From IMG/VR virus record IMGVR_UViG_3300020084_000030, positions 1 to 43,801 of that record: a stretch of DNA of 43,801 bases; one strand, written 5' to 3'. Below the pieces are notes generated by a model. That model had not been told where the DNA came from. It was given only the letters and a program-made list of their open reading frames with translations, and ran no database searches. Positions 1 to 7,128 of the stretch are shown here, in pieces. The translations under genes were made by a program, and so were the position numbers. The stretch is from a virus. The first letter of the stretch is position 1; every line of letters begins with the position of its first letter.

Positions 1-841
1 GGAGTTTGGATGCTGAAATAAGAGTATCTACAGATCCCAAAAAGTTACATTCAAATTCTTGCTCAAACTGTCTTTGAGAAGTATTTGCAATTGTTTCTTC
101 TTTCCACTTAGCATCACGACCAGGCACCTGAGACCAATGCACTTCAAGCGGCACATATCCATTCTTACCACGCTCAGCATCATGCCAAAGTTTATAAAAC
201 ATATTCATACCCTGTGGGGTAGAAATGATAATGACCTTTGTTGTTTTACCAGAAGAAATAGTAGGATACACAGAGGAGAAAAACTGCTCTGAAATATGGT
301 TTGGAATAAACGCAAATTCGTCCAGAAAGATGATGTTAAAAGAGTTTCCTCTGACAGCAGAAGATGATGTAGAAGCAGCAATAATCTTGCTACCATTCTC
401 CAATTCCATCGACCCTTTATTCCATGCCACAATACCCATCTGCATCCACTTGGGAAGATTCTCATATGCCAACTGCAAACGAGAAAGCAATTCTCTTGAT
501 GTTTCTGCTTTGTTTGCTAGAATGGCAATCTTCACATTGTCGTTAAACAAAGCATAATGTAACAGATAAGAAATAACAGTTGTTGATTTTCCTGTTTGTC
601 TAGGAAGTTTAGCAATATTAAATCTATGGTTGTGAAAATTATGTATTAATTGTTCTTGGAAGTCCCACATCTTAAATGGCACAAGACCTTCATCCAAAGA
701 AACGATCTTGATATGATTCTTTGTAAAATAAACTGGGTCGTCCTTGCACTTAATAAATTCCTGAACTTGTTTCTTAGTGAAATTTATTGGTGTGTTGGCT
801 TTTTTTAAGTTAGGATTGCCAAGATATACTGCATCACTCAT
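1..841 (-). CDS. 17: Terminase large subunit gp17, N-terminal ATPase part (3' end cut by window edge)
   Basis: This is the DNA-packaging motor ATPase of T4-like phages, which docks on the portal and pumps DNA into the prohead. The 280 codons present contain the whole ATPase core. A Walker A-type loop RQTGKST lies at residues 81-87 after LP. Walker B plus the catalytic Glu are in IIFLDE (170-175), and the coupling motif is in STPQGMN (about 207-213). The conserved QFEQEFECNFLG and TLISASKL segments mark the entry to the nuclease domain, which lies outside the window. The Walker A loop comes about 80 residues earlier than in T4 gp17, so the N-terminal arm is short. The ATG at 841 overlaps the TGA of the upstream 79-aa gene (834-836). 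The gene order gp13-14-15-16-17 supports the call. Confidence 0.95.
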   Translation of the reverse strand, partial: MSDAVYLGNPNLKKANTPINFTKKQVQEFIKCKDDPVYFTKNHIKIVSLDEGLVPFKMWDFQEQLIHNFHNHRFNIAKLPRQTGKSTTVISYLLHYALFNDNVKIAILANKAETSRELLSRLQLAYENLPKWMQMGIVAWNKGSMELENGSKIIAASTSSSAVRGNSFNIIFLDEFAFIPNHISEQFFSSVYPTISSGKTTKVIIISTPQGMNMFYKLWHDAERGKNGYVPLEVHWSQVPGRDAKWKEETIANTSQRQFEQEFECNFLGSVDTLISASKL

Positions 842-1073
842 TTGTTTTTTCTAAATTTTTCGTAAATACTCCTAATGTATTTAACCTTTTTTTCCACCCG
901 TCACCTTTTGTTGTTCCTTTTGCTGGGTTGATGCATCTGTCATCATTCATTCTTTCGTTATCACAAACTAAACTAGCAAGCTCTGTCTCGTTGCCTTTCT
1001 TGGTAGTGCCAGACCAAAAATGCTGACCACCAATCCAGCAAGCCCCGCATTTAGGGCAAGTTTTTGTTTGCAT
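834..1073 (-). CDS. Small zinc-ribbon-like protein, function unknown
   Basis: This 79-aa protein starts with TCPKCGAC, giving a CxxC pair at residues 6 and 9 and a further Cys at 12. His18, Cys37 and Cys47 follow, so one zinc-ribbon-type metal site is plausible. The C-terminal third is basic (KGTTKGDGWKKR). I do not recognise a characterised family; small CxxC proteins next to terminase genes are common in marine T4-like phages. The ATG at 1073 has an AGGA-type ribosome site, and its stop overlaps the start of gp17, so the two are probably translationally coupled. It is the first gene behind the sigma70-like promoter at 1100-1128. A packaging or DNA-binding role would be inference from position only. 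Confidence 0.75.
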   Translation of the reverse strand: MQTKTCPKCGACWIGGQHFWSGTTKKGNETELASLVCDNERMNDDRCINPAKGTTKGDGWKKRLNTLGVFTKNLEKTNE

Positions 1074-1099
1074 ATTCCTTACAGTAAGATTGAAGTATT

Positions 1100-1128
1100 A
1101 CTATATATTACAAAAAAATGTTTGTCAA
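1100..1128 (-). promoter_or_regulatory. Sigma70-type promoter upstream of the 79-aa gene and gp17
   Basis: On the minus strand a perfect -35 box TTGACA (1128-1123) is followed after exactly 17 nt by TATAGT (1105-1100), one mismatch from the -10 consensus. Predicted initiation is near 1093, about 20 nt before the ATG at 1073. The spacer holds a run of seven T. It lies in the 65-base gap after the 101-aa gene. No late-promoter octamer is seen in this gap. Confidence 0.65.
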
Positions 1129-1138
1129 GTAACAAATG

Positions 1139-1444
1139 TCAGCAATTCCAAGCTCTCAATGATTTGTTAATACGAGAATCTGGATCTCTTGCGGTTTTTT
1201 TTGAAGTCAATTTCTTTTTCATACCTTTCATTCTGGCACAGAATGACGCCCTACGGGGATTTCCAACCTTCTTTGAAGGTGCTTTAAGGTCGCTTCCAGG
1301 ATTCTCACGCTCGTAAGATTTTCTTCCCTTCTCATTTAAACCACCTTCTGAATTCTTACCAGACTTTTTGGTCCAGGCAGCACCCTCTTCTAAAGAAGTT
1401 TCGTATGCGTTGAGATGCTCTCGTAACTCGGCAAATGTTTTCAT
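1139..1444 (-). CDS. Small basic protein, DUF6321-like
   Basis: This 101-aa, strongly basic protein has a hallmark central stretch: WTKKSGKN, GGLNEKGRKSYERENPGSDL, then SFCARMKGMKKKLTSKKTA, DPDSRINKSLRAWNC. I recall this pattern as DUF6321, a family of small proteins in marine phages and some environmental bacteria with no assigned function. The assignment is from memory of the motif. Residues 1-20 (MKTFAELREHLNAYE) look like a short helix. The ATG overlaps the stop of the 90-aa gene as ATGA, implying coupling. High Lys/Arg content would suit nucleic-acid contact, but that is inference. Confidence 0.8.
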   Translation of the reverse strand: MKTFAELREHLNAYETSLEEGAAWTKKSGKNSEGGLNEKGRKSYERENPGSDLKAPSKKVGNPRRASFCARMKGMKKKLTSKKTARDPDSRINKSLRAWNC

Positions 1445-1713
1445 GATTGATATGAAACTGCCACTGCTCTTATGTCATTGTTTGCAGCATAGATTTTTTG
1501 AGTAGGCAATTTTCTGATAACTAATGATTGACCAGGAGCTATACTAAAACTTGCTACTGTTGCTGGCGATGCTGCACCATCGGTAATCGTTACTAAGTGA
1601 GTTGTGTTAGCACCCTCATGCACGAGACGAACTTCTTGTGCTTCACCAACGGTAGTAGCTGTATTAGCAGTAGTAGGTAATGCTACCTCAGTGCCAAGAA
1701 TTTTTAATCTCAT
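1441..1713 (-). CDS. Small beta-rich protein between gp16 and gp17, unknown
   Basis: This 90-aa protein has alternating hydrophobic residues and many Thr, Val and Ala. Examples are VRLVHEGANTTHLVTITDG and SFSIAPGQSLVIRKLPTQ. The pattern suggests a single small beta-sandwich, as in minor virion or decoration proteins. It has no signal peptide, membrane segment or recognisable catalytic motif. A late-promoter octamer (1742-1735) lies about 22 nt before its ATG, so it is probably expressed late with the virion genes. Its stop overlaps the start of the DUF6321-like gene. A structural role is inferred from promoter class and fold only. Confidence 0.75.
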   Translation of the reverse strand: MRLKILGTEVALPTTANTATTVGEAQEVRLVHEGANTTHLVTITDGAASPATVASFSIAPGQSLVIRKLPTQKIYAANNDIRAVAVSYQS

Positions 1714-1734
1714 TGTTTTTTACCATTTATTTTA

Positions 1735-1742
1735 TATTTATT
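1735..1742 (-). promoter_or_regulatory. Late promoter octamer AATAAATA
   Basis: The minus strand reads GAATAAATATAAAAT, 22 nt before the ATG at 1713, and overlaps the gp16 stop codon (1738-1740). It differs from the T4 late consensus TATAAATA only at the first base. Confidence 0.55.
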
Positions 1743-2142
1743 CTTCCTCTATTTTTCCACGCTTTAGCATCTTCTGTAGGTCTGCAGTGCTTCCTAGGAA
1801 GATAGCGTTATTAGTAACTGAGGTTGGTCCTTTGTTAGATTCTTCTTTACCAAGATTCTTCATTTTTTGCTGTAGATCAATTAATTTATCAGTCATGTCT
1901 GAGACCTGCTTCATAGCGTTTACAGCGACTTCATATGCTCTAGGGTGACCTGACTCCTGAGCAACCTCTAGAGCGCCTTCTACCGCCTCCTGACCCTTAG
2001 ATATTAGACTGTATAATTGACCTCTGGTATATTCATAATCTTTGCCTGCATCTGGATTTTTTTCCACAGCAGTAATTTCTGTATTTTGAGATACCGTATC
2101 GATATCAAAAATTTCTTCCATATTATCTTCAAACTTACTCAT
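1738..2142 (-). CDS. 16: Terminase small subunit gp16
   Basis: This 134-aa protein resembles T4-like gp16, which regulates the gp17 motor and recognises DNA for packaging. It has an acidic N-terminus, then DYEYTRGQLYSLISKGQEAV (about residues 35-54), typical of the family. A long central helical region follows to about residue 98, giving the coiled-coil-like core (VSDMTDKLIDLQQKMKNLGK) on which the ring assembles. A loose C-terminal tail contains NNAIFLGSTADLQKML. T4 gp16 is 164 aa, so this is a compact version. The ATG overlaps the gp15 stop by four bases (ATGA), and the order 15-16 matches T4. Three small genes separate it from gp17. Confidence 0.9.
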   Translation of the reverse strand: MSKFEDNMEEIFDIDTVSQNTEITAVEKNPDAGKDYEYTRGQLYSLISKGQEAVEGALEVAQESGHPRAYEVAVNAMKQVSDMTDKLIDLQQKMKNLGKEESNKGPTSVTNNAIFLGSTADLQKMLKRGKIEEE

Positions 2143-2936
2143 AGTAATGTAATTCCTTCATTAAATCCAAAGTCATCTCCAGGCATTAACAACTCATCGT
2201 CTAAGTTGTTAATAATACCATCATTATTCTGGTCTGTGAGAGCATCTGGCTCTACTGTATATCTAACTGTTCTTCTATGTTGTTTTAAATCGCCAACAGA
2301 TTCAAAGACAATTGCCTTACGAATAATTTCTGCATTGGTAACAGGACCATAGAAGTATGTTTTGAGAGTGAAGTCAAGAGTATATGTAATACTCCTTCTT
2401 CTCATCATGTCATCTTGATAGTCATCTTCGTATGAAATATTATTAAGAATGATGGGCAAATCTTTTTTCTCTTCCATTTCTGGAATAAGATTCACAGTTA
2501 CCGTAAATGCTGGTTGAAAGTATGGTATAATTTGCTCAAGAATTTGTAGGGCATCGTCTTGAGTTTTTGATAGAATACCTAATTCAAATCCTAGATTATA
2601 AGGCACTGGCATATACTGCACCTTTGTGCTAGTGCCAGAATCTTCTTTAAGATACTTTTGAATTGGAGATGTCTTTCTTGCTGAGTCATATGTAATGTCA
2701 GTCATCTCAAACGAGAGACGTGGCATTGTGATACTGACCTTACGCTCAGTGTTAGGATCTTGGTCTAAGCGAGCAAGAAACTTACTCTTAGGACCATAGG
2801 CAAGAGGCACCTTAAAGCGTTGAATCTCTGCACCAGTATCTGGGTCTGTTTTAATAATTTCGATGTTATTAAAGATGGTGCCAAATGCCTTAACATTCTT
2901 TTTAATAATCTCGTGATAAAAATGTCTTCCTAACAT
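2139..2936 (-). CDS. 15: Tail sheath stabiliser / tail terminator gp15
   Basis: This 265-aa protein is close in length to T4 gp15 (272 aa), the hexameric ring that caps the tube and sheath and binds the neck. Visible family features are the N-terminal MLGRHFYHEIIKK, the segment DPDTGAEIQRFKVPLAYGPK (about residues 32-51), then LPRLSFEM-like residues and PYNLGFELGILSKTQDDALQ. These last fit the beta-barrel core of the terminator fold. NNISYEDDY and YTLDFTLKTYFYGPV occur in the second half. The ATG overlaps the gp14 TAA by one base (TAATG), so translation is coupled. Expression presumably comes from the late promoter before gp13. Confidence 0.93.
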   Translation of the reverse strand: MLGRHFYHEIIKKNVKAFGTIFNNIEIIKTDPDTGAEIQRFKVPLAYGPKSKFLARLDQDPNTERKVSITMPRLSFEMTDITYDSARKTSPIQKYLKEDSGTSTKVQYMPVPYNLGFELGILSKTQDDALQILEQIIPYFQPAFTVTVNLIPEMEEKKDLPIILNNISYEDDYQDDMMRRRSITYTLDFTLKTYFYGPVTNAEIIRKAIVFESVGDLKQHRRTVRYTVEPDALTDQNNDGIINNLDDELLMPGDDFGFNEGITLL

Positions 2937-3841
2937 TAGAATGAATCCTCCATATCTCCATATTCACCAAATGGATTTCCTTCACTAAAGTCAAGAATCG
3001 CATCGGCTTTATCTTCATACCATTTGTTTTCCGCATTATCATAATTATCAATTTCAAAATCAATAGTGGAGAAATTATCCACTATCCATGACGCACCACT
3101 ATCTTCACCAACTAAAGGTAAGTTTTTCTTTAATACTCCTTTTATATATGTGAGACGTAATTTTCTATTTGCTTGGTCCCAACTAGCAACTGTTGCTCTT
3201 GCTACAACTGGAGCACCACCTACAGGAGTAAATGTTTGTGTAACTTCTTCTCCTTCTATGAATACTCCTGTGCCACCAGTTAATTTGAGAATTACTGGAA
3301 TAGAATTTACTTCCTGTGGCAATTCATCAATTTCTGAAATACCAGTATCAAATTTACTATCAGCATGTTCAAACAACTCACAAGTTAATGCATACACATA
3401 GTTTTTACCTAACTGATAGAAAGGCACTTCTCTTTCCACATACTTAATTTCGTATGTATTTTTAGTCATAGGAACATAAATTAAATCACCTTCGTTAGGT
3501 CTATTTCTAACAAAAGTAGATTCGTTGAGTGTATTAAAATTAGTCCAACGTCTTTTAGATACAGCTAATGTTACTTCATCTGTAATCTTAAGACCAAACT
3601 TAGACATTGCAATAGCACCAGACCCACCAAAACCTTCCACATTAATTAGCATCATTTCAATCATGTATGCTTCTTTAAAGATGTTTAAAACGACATCATT
3701 CAAACTACGGTCAATTAGCATTTCCTTTGGCACGTAATAAACATCCATACCAAACAATCGTATCTGCTCATCAACTAGATCTTGCACCAGATTTTGCTCT
3801 GATGATATACCGCCAAACTGTGGAAAATGTACGCTCTTCAT
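2936..3841 (-). CDS. 14: Neck protein gp14
   Basis: This 301-aa protein corresponds to T4 gp14 (256 aa), which with gp13 forms the neck that joins the filled head to the tail. Shared features are a DVYYVPKEML motif near residues 33-42, KFGLKITDEVTLAVSK around 105, NEGDLIYVPMTKNTYEIKYV near 135 and FYQLGKNYVYALTCELFEH. The gene ends in an acidic C-terminus. The extra length relative to T4 is mainly a beta-rich insertion (GGTGVFIEGEEVTQTFTP onward, about residues 188-240), which is not in T4 gp14 as I recall it. The gene follows gp13 after a one-base gap. Confidence 0.93.
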   Translation of the reverse strand: MKSVHFPQFGGISSEQNLVQDLVDEQIRLFGMDVYYVPKEMLIDRSLNDVVLNIFKEAYMIEMMLINVEGFGGSGAIAMSKFGLKITDEVTLAVSKRRWTNFNTLNESTFVRNRPNEGDLIYVPMTKNTYEIKYVEREVPFYQLGKNYVYALTCELFEHADSKFDTGISEIDELPQEVNSIPVILKLTGGTGVFIEGEEVTQTFTPVGGAPVVARATVASWDQANRKLRLTYIKGVLKKNLPLVGEDSGASWIVDNFSTIDFEIDNYDNAENKWYEDKADAILDFSEGNPFGEYGDMEDSF

Positions 3842-3842
3842 A

Positions 3843-4655
3843 TTATCCGATTAGGAAGTTAGGTGGTAATTCATACTCTGATTGCATTCTTGCTTCAATG
3901 TCTTCTATCTCTGTTTTGCCTTCCTCATACATTTTCTCTCCATTGAGAGATACTCCACCAGGAAGTTGGACGCCATTAAACTTGATTAGATTCTGTCCCC
4001 ACTGTTTTTTAATTTGAGCAGTAACATAACGTTTGAGAAAGCTATCATTGTATATCTTAACGTGGTCATTTGGATTGAGTGCTCTATAGCATTCAATAAC
4101 AATCCATCTATCCTTTGCAATATATTTTGGATCGTAGTCAATATACAAACGATTCTGTCGTTTTGTGTATCTCAACTGAATCATAGATCCAGTATTTAAA
4201 ACCATATCAAGTGTCTCAAGATATGATTTGGTCATGTAGTAGTTTAAAATATCTAATGACCCAAATGCATATAAATCATTAAGAAACATCTGATATTCAA
4301 TACCAAATAAGTCACCACGAATAGTAGAAGAAACAAATGAAAATAATCTTTCTACACCGATTACGTGATCGGGTACTTCTAGATAATTGTTACGCTCTTC
4401 CCAAGAGTCATTGTTAGGAGCAGTTGTAGTTGTATTACTTGTTTGGAATCTATTTACATCTGCTTGAGTAAATTTGTGCTTGAGAAACATTTTCTCAACA
4501 CCATCAAAATGTCTATCATTAAAATACTGCAAAGACATATCAATGATGTCTTCAATTTGGTCATCATCGACATTGATTTCTAAAATTGGAGCTCCCAGTC
4601 TACGGAGGCAAAAATCTTTCAACTCCTCTCGTGTTGCTGGTTGAGATTTGGACAT
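3843..4655 (-). CDS. 13: Neck protein gp13 (head completion)
   Basis: This 270-aa protein matches T4 gp13 (309 aa). The N-terminus TREELKDFCLRRLGAPILEI parallels T4 KELKDVILRRLGAPI. The C-terminus has LPGGVSLNGEKMYEEG and ends in PPNFLIG, parallel to T4 LPGGVTIDGQ and DPPFGILVG. Between these lie HFDGVEKMF and WIVIECYRALNP. The protein adds to the portal vertex after packaging and is needed for tail joining. The central part is shorter than in T4 and carries a Thr/Asn-rich loop (NTTTTAPNNDS). A late promoter lies 24 nt upstream and overlaps the stop of the preceding gene, so gp13-14-15-16 form one late unit. Confidence 0.95.
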   Translation of the reverse strand: MSKSQPATREELKDFCLRRLGAPILEINVDDDQIEDIIDMSLQYFNDRHFDGVEKMFLKHKFTQADVNRFQTSNTTTTAPNNDSWEERNNYLEVPDHVIGVERLFSFVSSTIRGDLFGIEYQMFLNDLYAFGSLDILNYYMTKSYLETLDMVLNTGSMIQLRYTKRQNRLYIDYDPKYIAKDRWIVIECYRALNPNDHVKIYNDSFLKRYVTAQIKKQWGQNLIKFNGVQLPGGVSLNGEKMYEEGKTEIEDIEARMQSEYELPPNFLIG

Positions 4656-4679
4656 GAATATACAGAGACCCTTCTTATG

Positions 4680-4687
4680 TATTTATT
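4680..4687 (-). promoter_or_regulatory. Late promoter octamer AATAAATA before gp13
   Basis: The minus strand reads TAATAAATACAT, 24 nt before the gp13 ATG at 4655. It overlaps the TAA stop of the U32/methyltransferase gene, a common layout in this window. Confidence 0.6.
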
Positions 4688-6401
4688 ATTTTTCTAATAC
4701 GAATATCTGTAATCCATTCCAAAAACTATTCACATCTTCAACGACTGTTGTTAAAATTTTTCTATCAAACAATACTTTCAATTTATTTTGTTGTATAAAA
4801 TTGTAACTTGAATACACAACTCCATCAAAGTTGGCATCATCTAATACCAAAATAAATTTGTCATCCAACAATGGCAACATATGATTCAATGATTCTAATT
4901 GACCTTCTGGCGAATGGTCTGAGTCATAGAAAATTACATTTGGTTTATGACCATTGAAATCTTCTGCTGATAAATCAGTAACTGACTTCTCGATAAAAGT
5001 ATCAGAATCTTTTGCTAAGTGTTTCCAATTATATTTAAATTCTTCCTTTGGTGATTGATATTCTTTCCAGGGCACGTAATCCATCATTGGTTTAACATTC
5101 TCTGAAAAGTTATCAACGGCAAAGGATACGATATTATTATCTTCTGTGGCAGCAAAAAATGTGCTACCCATAAAACTGCCAGTTTCTAGGTAAGTTACAT
5201 CTTCATTATCACACAAACTATTTAAGAAATGTTTTACTAAATCAGATGATAGTCCTTGAATTTTTTTAAATTTATATTTTGAATCTTTTAGATATGCTTT
5301 GTCGATAGCATTTAAACAAATAGAAACTAATCTATCTGTGTATTCTGTATGTGATTTTTTGAAATAAGTATTGACTACTGCTTCACAATAATTGCAATCC
5401 CAACAATCAAACTTACAAGTTTTAATTTTTTCTCTCCACAAATCAATTGGTTTTTCTTTTAATTCAATATTGTCGGAATACTTTTTAAATTGTGGAAACA
5501 TGTATTCAACATCTTTAGACCATCGATGAATTAAATCCATCGATTCTTCTAGTCTAGTAGCTGATTCTCTGCCATGTAATTTAAATACATCTATTCCTAA
5601 ATTTAAAAATTCTTCCCAGTCTGCTTTCCACGGTGGAAGATTGGCAGCTTTAAGTGAAGTTGCAGAATCTTCTAAATCCCACTTAGAACAAGAAACTCTG
5701 CTGATGGGATTATTAAAATATTGCGACTCTGGAAATTGTCTAGTGCTATTATAATGATAGTGCTCTGGCATGATAGGACATCCACCCCAACAACCTTCAT
5801 TAACTAGTAATGAAATCTTTACTGGTTTACCTATAGAAGCACAATAATCTTTAGCTTCTTTAATGCGAATTAAAGAATCTCTATCTCTCATCAAATCTCT
5901 ATCGAGATTGATGTATTGAAATCCTGCTTTTGCTAAGGATACAACCTCATTAGGTCTAGTAACTTCCCTCAAGATAGTATTTTTTACATATAAATCTGGA
6001 AATTCTTTTTGAATTTGTCCAGTCATTAACCAAGATGTATGTGGAATAGTAGCAATCTTTACCCCAACTTCATACAAGTATGTAAAATTTTCAATAAAAA
6101 TATCTAAATTTTCTTGTGTTGGTCTAACGTGAATGTTATTAAAAGTTGCTGAAAGAGGTATTCCAGTTTCATTACTGATGTATAATGCTTGCTTGATTAC
6201 AGCAACATCTGCTTCCTCACCACCAATAAAAGTTTCTCCCATTGCATCTTGAGCAAATGGGGGAATCCTACTAGTAAAGTATAAATCAAAAATATAATCT
6301 GAATGCTGCTTTAAAAATGGTATAAAAATACTATCAATAAATTCAGGAGATAGTTTGGGATTTATCGGTAGACTGAAGACTTTTTGTTTCACTTGTGACA
6401 T
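4686..6401 (-). CDS. U32-family-like TIM-barrel protein with C-terminal class I methyltransferase domain
   Basis: This is a 571-aa two-part protein. Residues about 5-330 resemble U32-family proteins, the Fe-S TIM-barrel group that includes UbiU/UbiV and RNA hydroxylases RlhA and TrhP. The resemblance rests on AGFQYINLDRDLMRDRDSL, then KISLLVNEGCWGGCPIMPEH with two Cys, a further RVSCSKW Cys and FKLHGRES. A cluster CKFDCWDCNYC (about residues 338-348) could complete a metal site. Residues about 390-571 look like a class I SAM-dependent methyltransferase: YLETGSFMGSTFFAA (motif I), VIFYDSDHSPEGQLESL and FILVLDDANFDG. The start is the ATG at 6401 with GAGGAG seven bases upstream; an in-frame TTG 15 bases earlier overlaps that ribosome site and is unlikely. 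The substrate is unknown. Modification of RNA, protein or a glycan are all open. Confidence 0.75.
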   Translation of the reverse strand: MSQVKQKVFSLPINPKLSPEFIDSIFIPFLKQHSDYIFDLYFTSRIPPFAQDAMGETFIGGEEADVAVIKQALYISNETGIPLSATFNNIHVRPTQENLDIFIENFTYLYEVGVKIATIPHTSWLMTGQIQKEFPDLYVKNTILREVTRPNEVVSLAKAGFQYINLDRDLMRDRDSLIRIKEAKDYCASIGKPVKISLLVNEGCWGGCPIMPEHYHYNSTRQFPESQYFNNPISRVSCSKWDLEDSATSLKAANLPPWKADWEEFLNLGIDVFKLHGRESATRLEESMDLIHRWSKDVEYMFPQFKKYSDNIELKEKPIDLWREKIKTCKFDCWDCNYCEAVVNTYFKKSHTEYTDRLVSICLNAIDKAYLKDSKYKFKKIQGLSSDLVKHFLNSLCDNEDVTYLETGSFMGSTFFAATEDNNIVSFAVDNFSENVKPMMDYVPWKEYQSPKEEFKYNWKHLAKDSDTFIEKSVTDLSAEDFNGHKPNVIFYDSDHSPEGQLESLNHMLPLLDDKFILVLDDANFDGVVYSSYNFIQQNKLKVLFDRKILTTVVEDVNSFWNGLQIFVLEK

Positions 6402-7128
6402 CACTATTCTCCTCAAGGAATTTATTATTTGGAATTTCGTCTCTTAAAAACCTTACTGTTTTTTCCGAATTTAATTTAAGTTGATCTACGCCAGCATTAA
6501 CTGCACCTGCATAACTCAATGCAAGTTGCAAAGTCTTAACTTGGTCTTCTTCTGGCATTTGTAGAATAGCATCTAAATTACCAGCTCCTAATCTTCCACT
6601 GGTAATAATATCTATAGAAGTTTGTTTTGCCATTCTGGCAATCCAATACTTGTGCTCTTCTTCATCATCTTGCTCGAAGAATTTATCTGCTTCTTCAACG
6701 CTTCCGCAATTTTGTTTCAACCAATCTAAGAAATAGCGCATTTCTATGTGGCATTGTTTTATTTTTTTATGCCACACTCTTAAATCTAAAAGAATATCAT
6801 CTAATTCTATTTCAAGCAATTTCCTTTCGTAGTCATCCTCTGACTTTTCAATATTATTTTTTATTTTTTCTATTTCTAATTCACACTTTCTCACGGAAAT
6901 TTTAATTTTCTCAAGAGAATGTTTTCTTGAATTGAGTTCAATTAAGGTTTGTCTTACTTGTCTATAAAAAGTAGGATGAGACCCAGAAACAAAATGATTA
7001 CACTGAAACTCTGTCTGGGGAAATGGTGTATCTACTGATTTTTCTATGAGATACTCTTCAAATTCATCATACGCGAAGTGATTCGATTCTGAGTCTATTT
7101 TCATTAAATATTCTTTGTCCATTGGCAT
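6343..7128 (-). CDS. Coiled-coil protein, unknown function
   Basis: This 261-aa protein has no family I recognise. The N-terminus (about residues 9-50) is acidic and aromatic (FAYDEFEEYLIEKS, TPFPQTEFQCNHFV). Residues about 60-135 are strongly heptad-like and charged (SLEKIKISVRKCELEIEKIK), predicting a coiled coil. The C-terminal half is helical (LGAGNLDAILQMPEEDQVK, LSYAGAVNAGVDQL) and ends in a polar tail. Possible starts are the ATG at 7128, 7122 or 7104; none has a good ribosome site, and 7104 (MKIDSES) would reduce the overlap with the upstream gene from 62 to 38 bases. It overlaps the downstream U32/methyltransferase gene by 59 bases, so the products may act together. A fibre-assembly chaperone role is possible but only inferred. 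Confidence 0.7.
   Translation of the reverse strand: MPMDKEYLMKIDSESNHFAYDEFEEYLIEKSVDTPFPQTEFQCNHFVSGSHPTFYRQVRQTLIELNSRKHSLEKIKISVRKCELEIEKIKNNIEKSEDDYERKLLEIELDDILLDLRVWHKKIKQCHIEMRYFLDWLKQNCGSVEEADKFFEQDDEEEHKYWIARMAKQTSIDIITSGRLGAGNLDAILQMPEEDQVKTLQLALSYAGAVNAGVDQLKLNSEKTVRFLRDEIPNNKFLEENSDVTSETKSLQSTDKSQTIS
6409..6414 (-). promoter_or_regulatory. Ribosome binding site fixing the start at 6401
   Basis: GAGGAG on the minus strand lies seven bases before the ATG at 6401. It lies inside the upstream gene and decides against the longer TTG-started frame. Confidence 0.7.

Noticed and set aside
225-557. Plus-strand ORF of 110 aa
   Set aside because: It lies wholly opposite the well-supported gp17 ATPase domain and its translation has no family features.
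1108-1136. Possible terminator after the 101-aa gene (TTTGT-loop-ACAAA, then seven T)
   Set aside because: Only a 5-bp AT-rich stem separated from the T run by bases; it coincides with the sigma70 promoter, which explains the sequence better.
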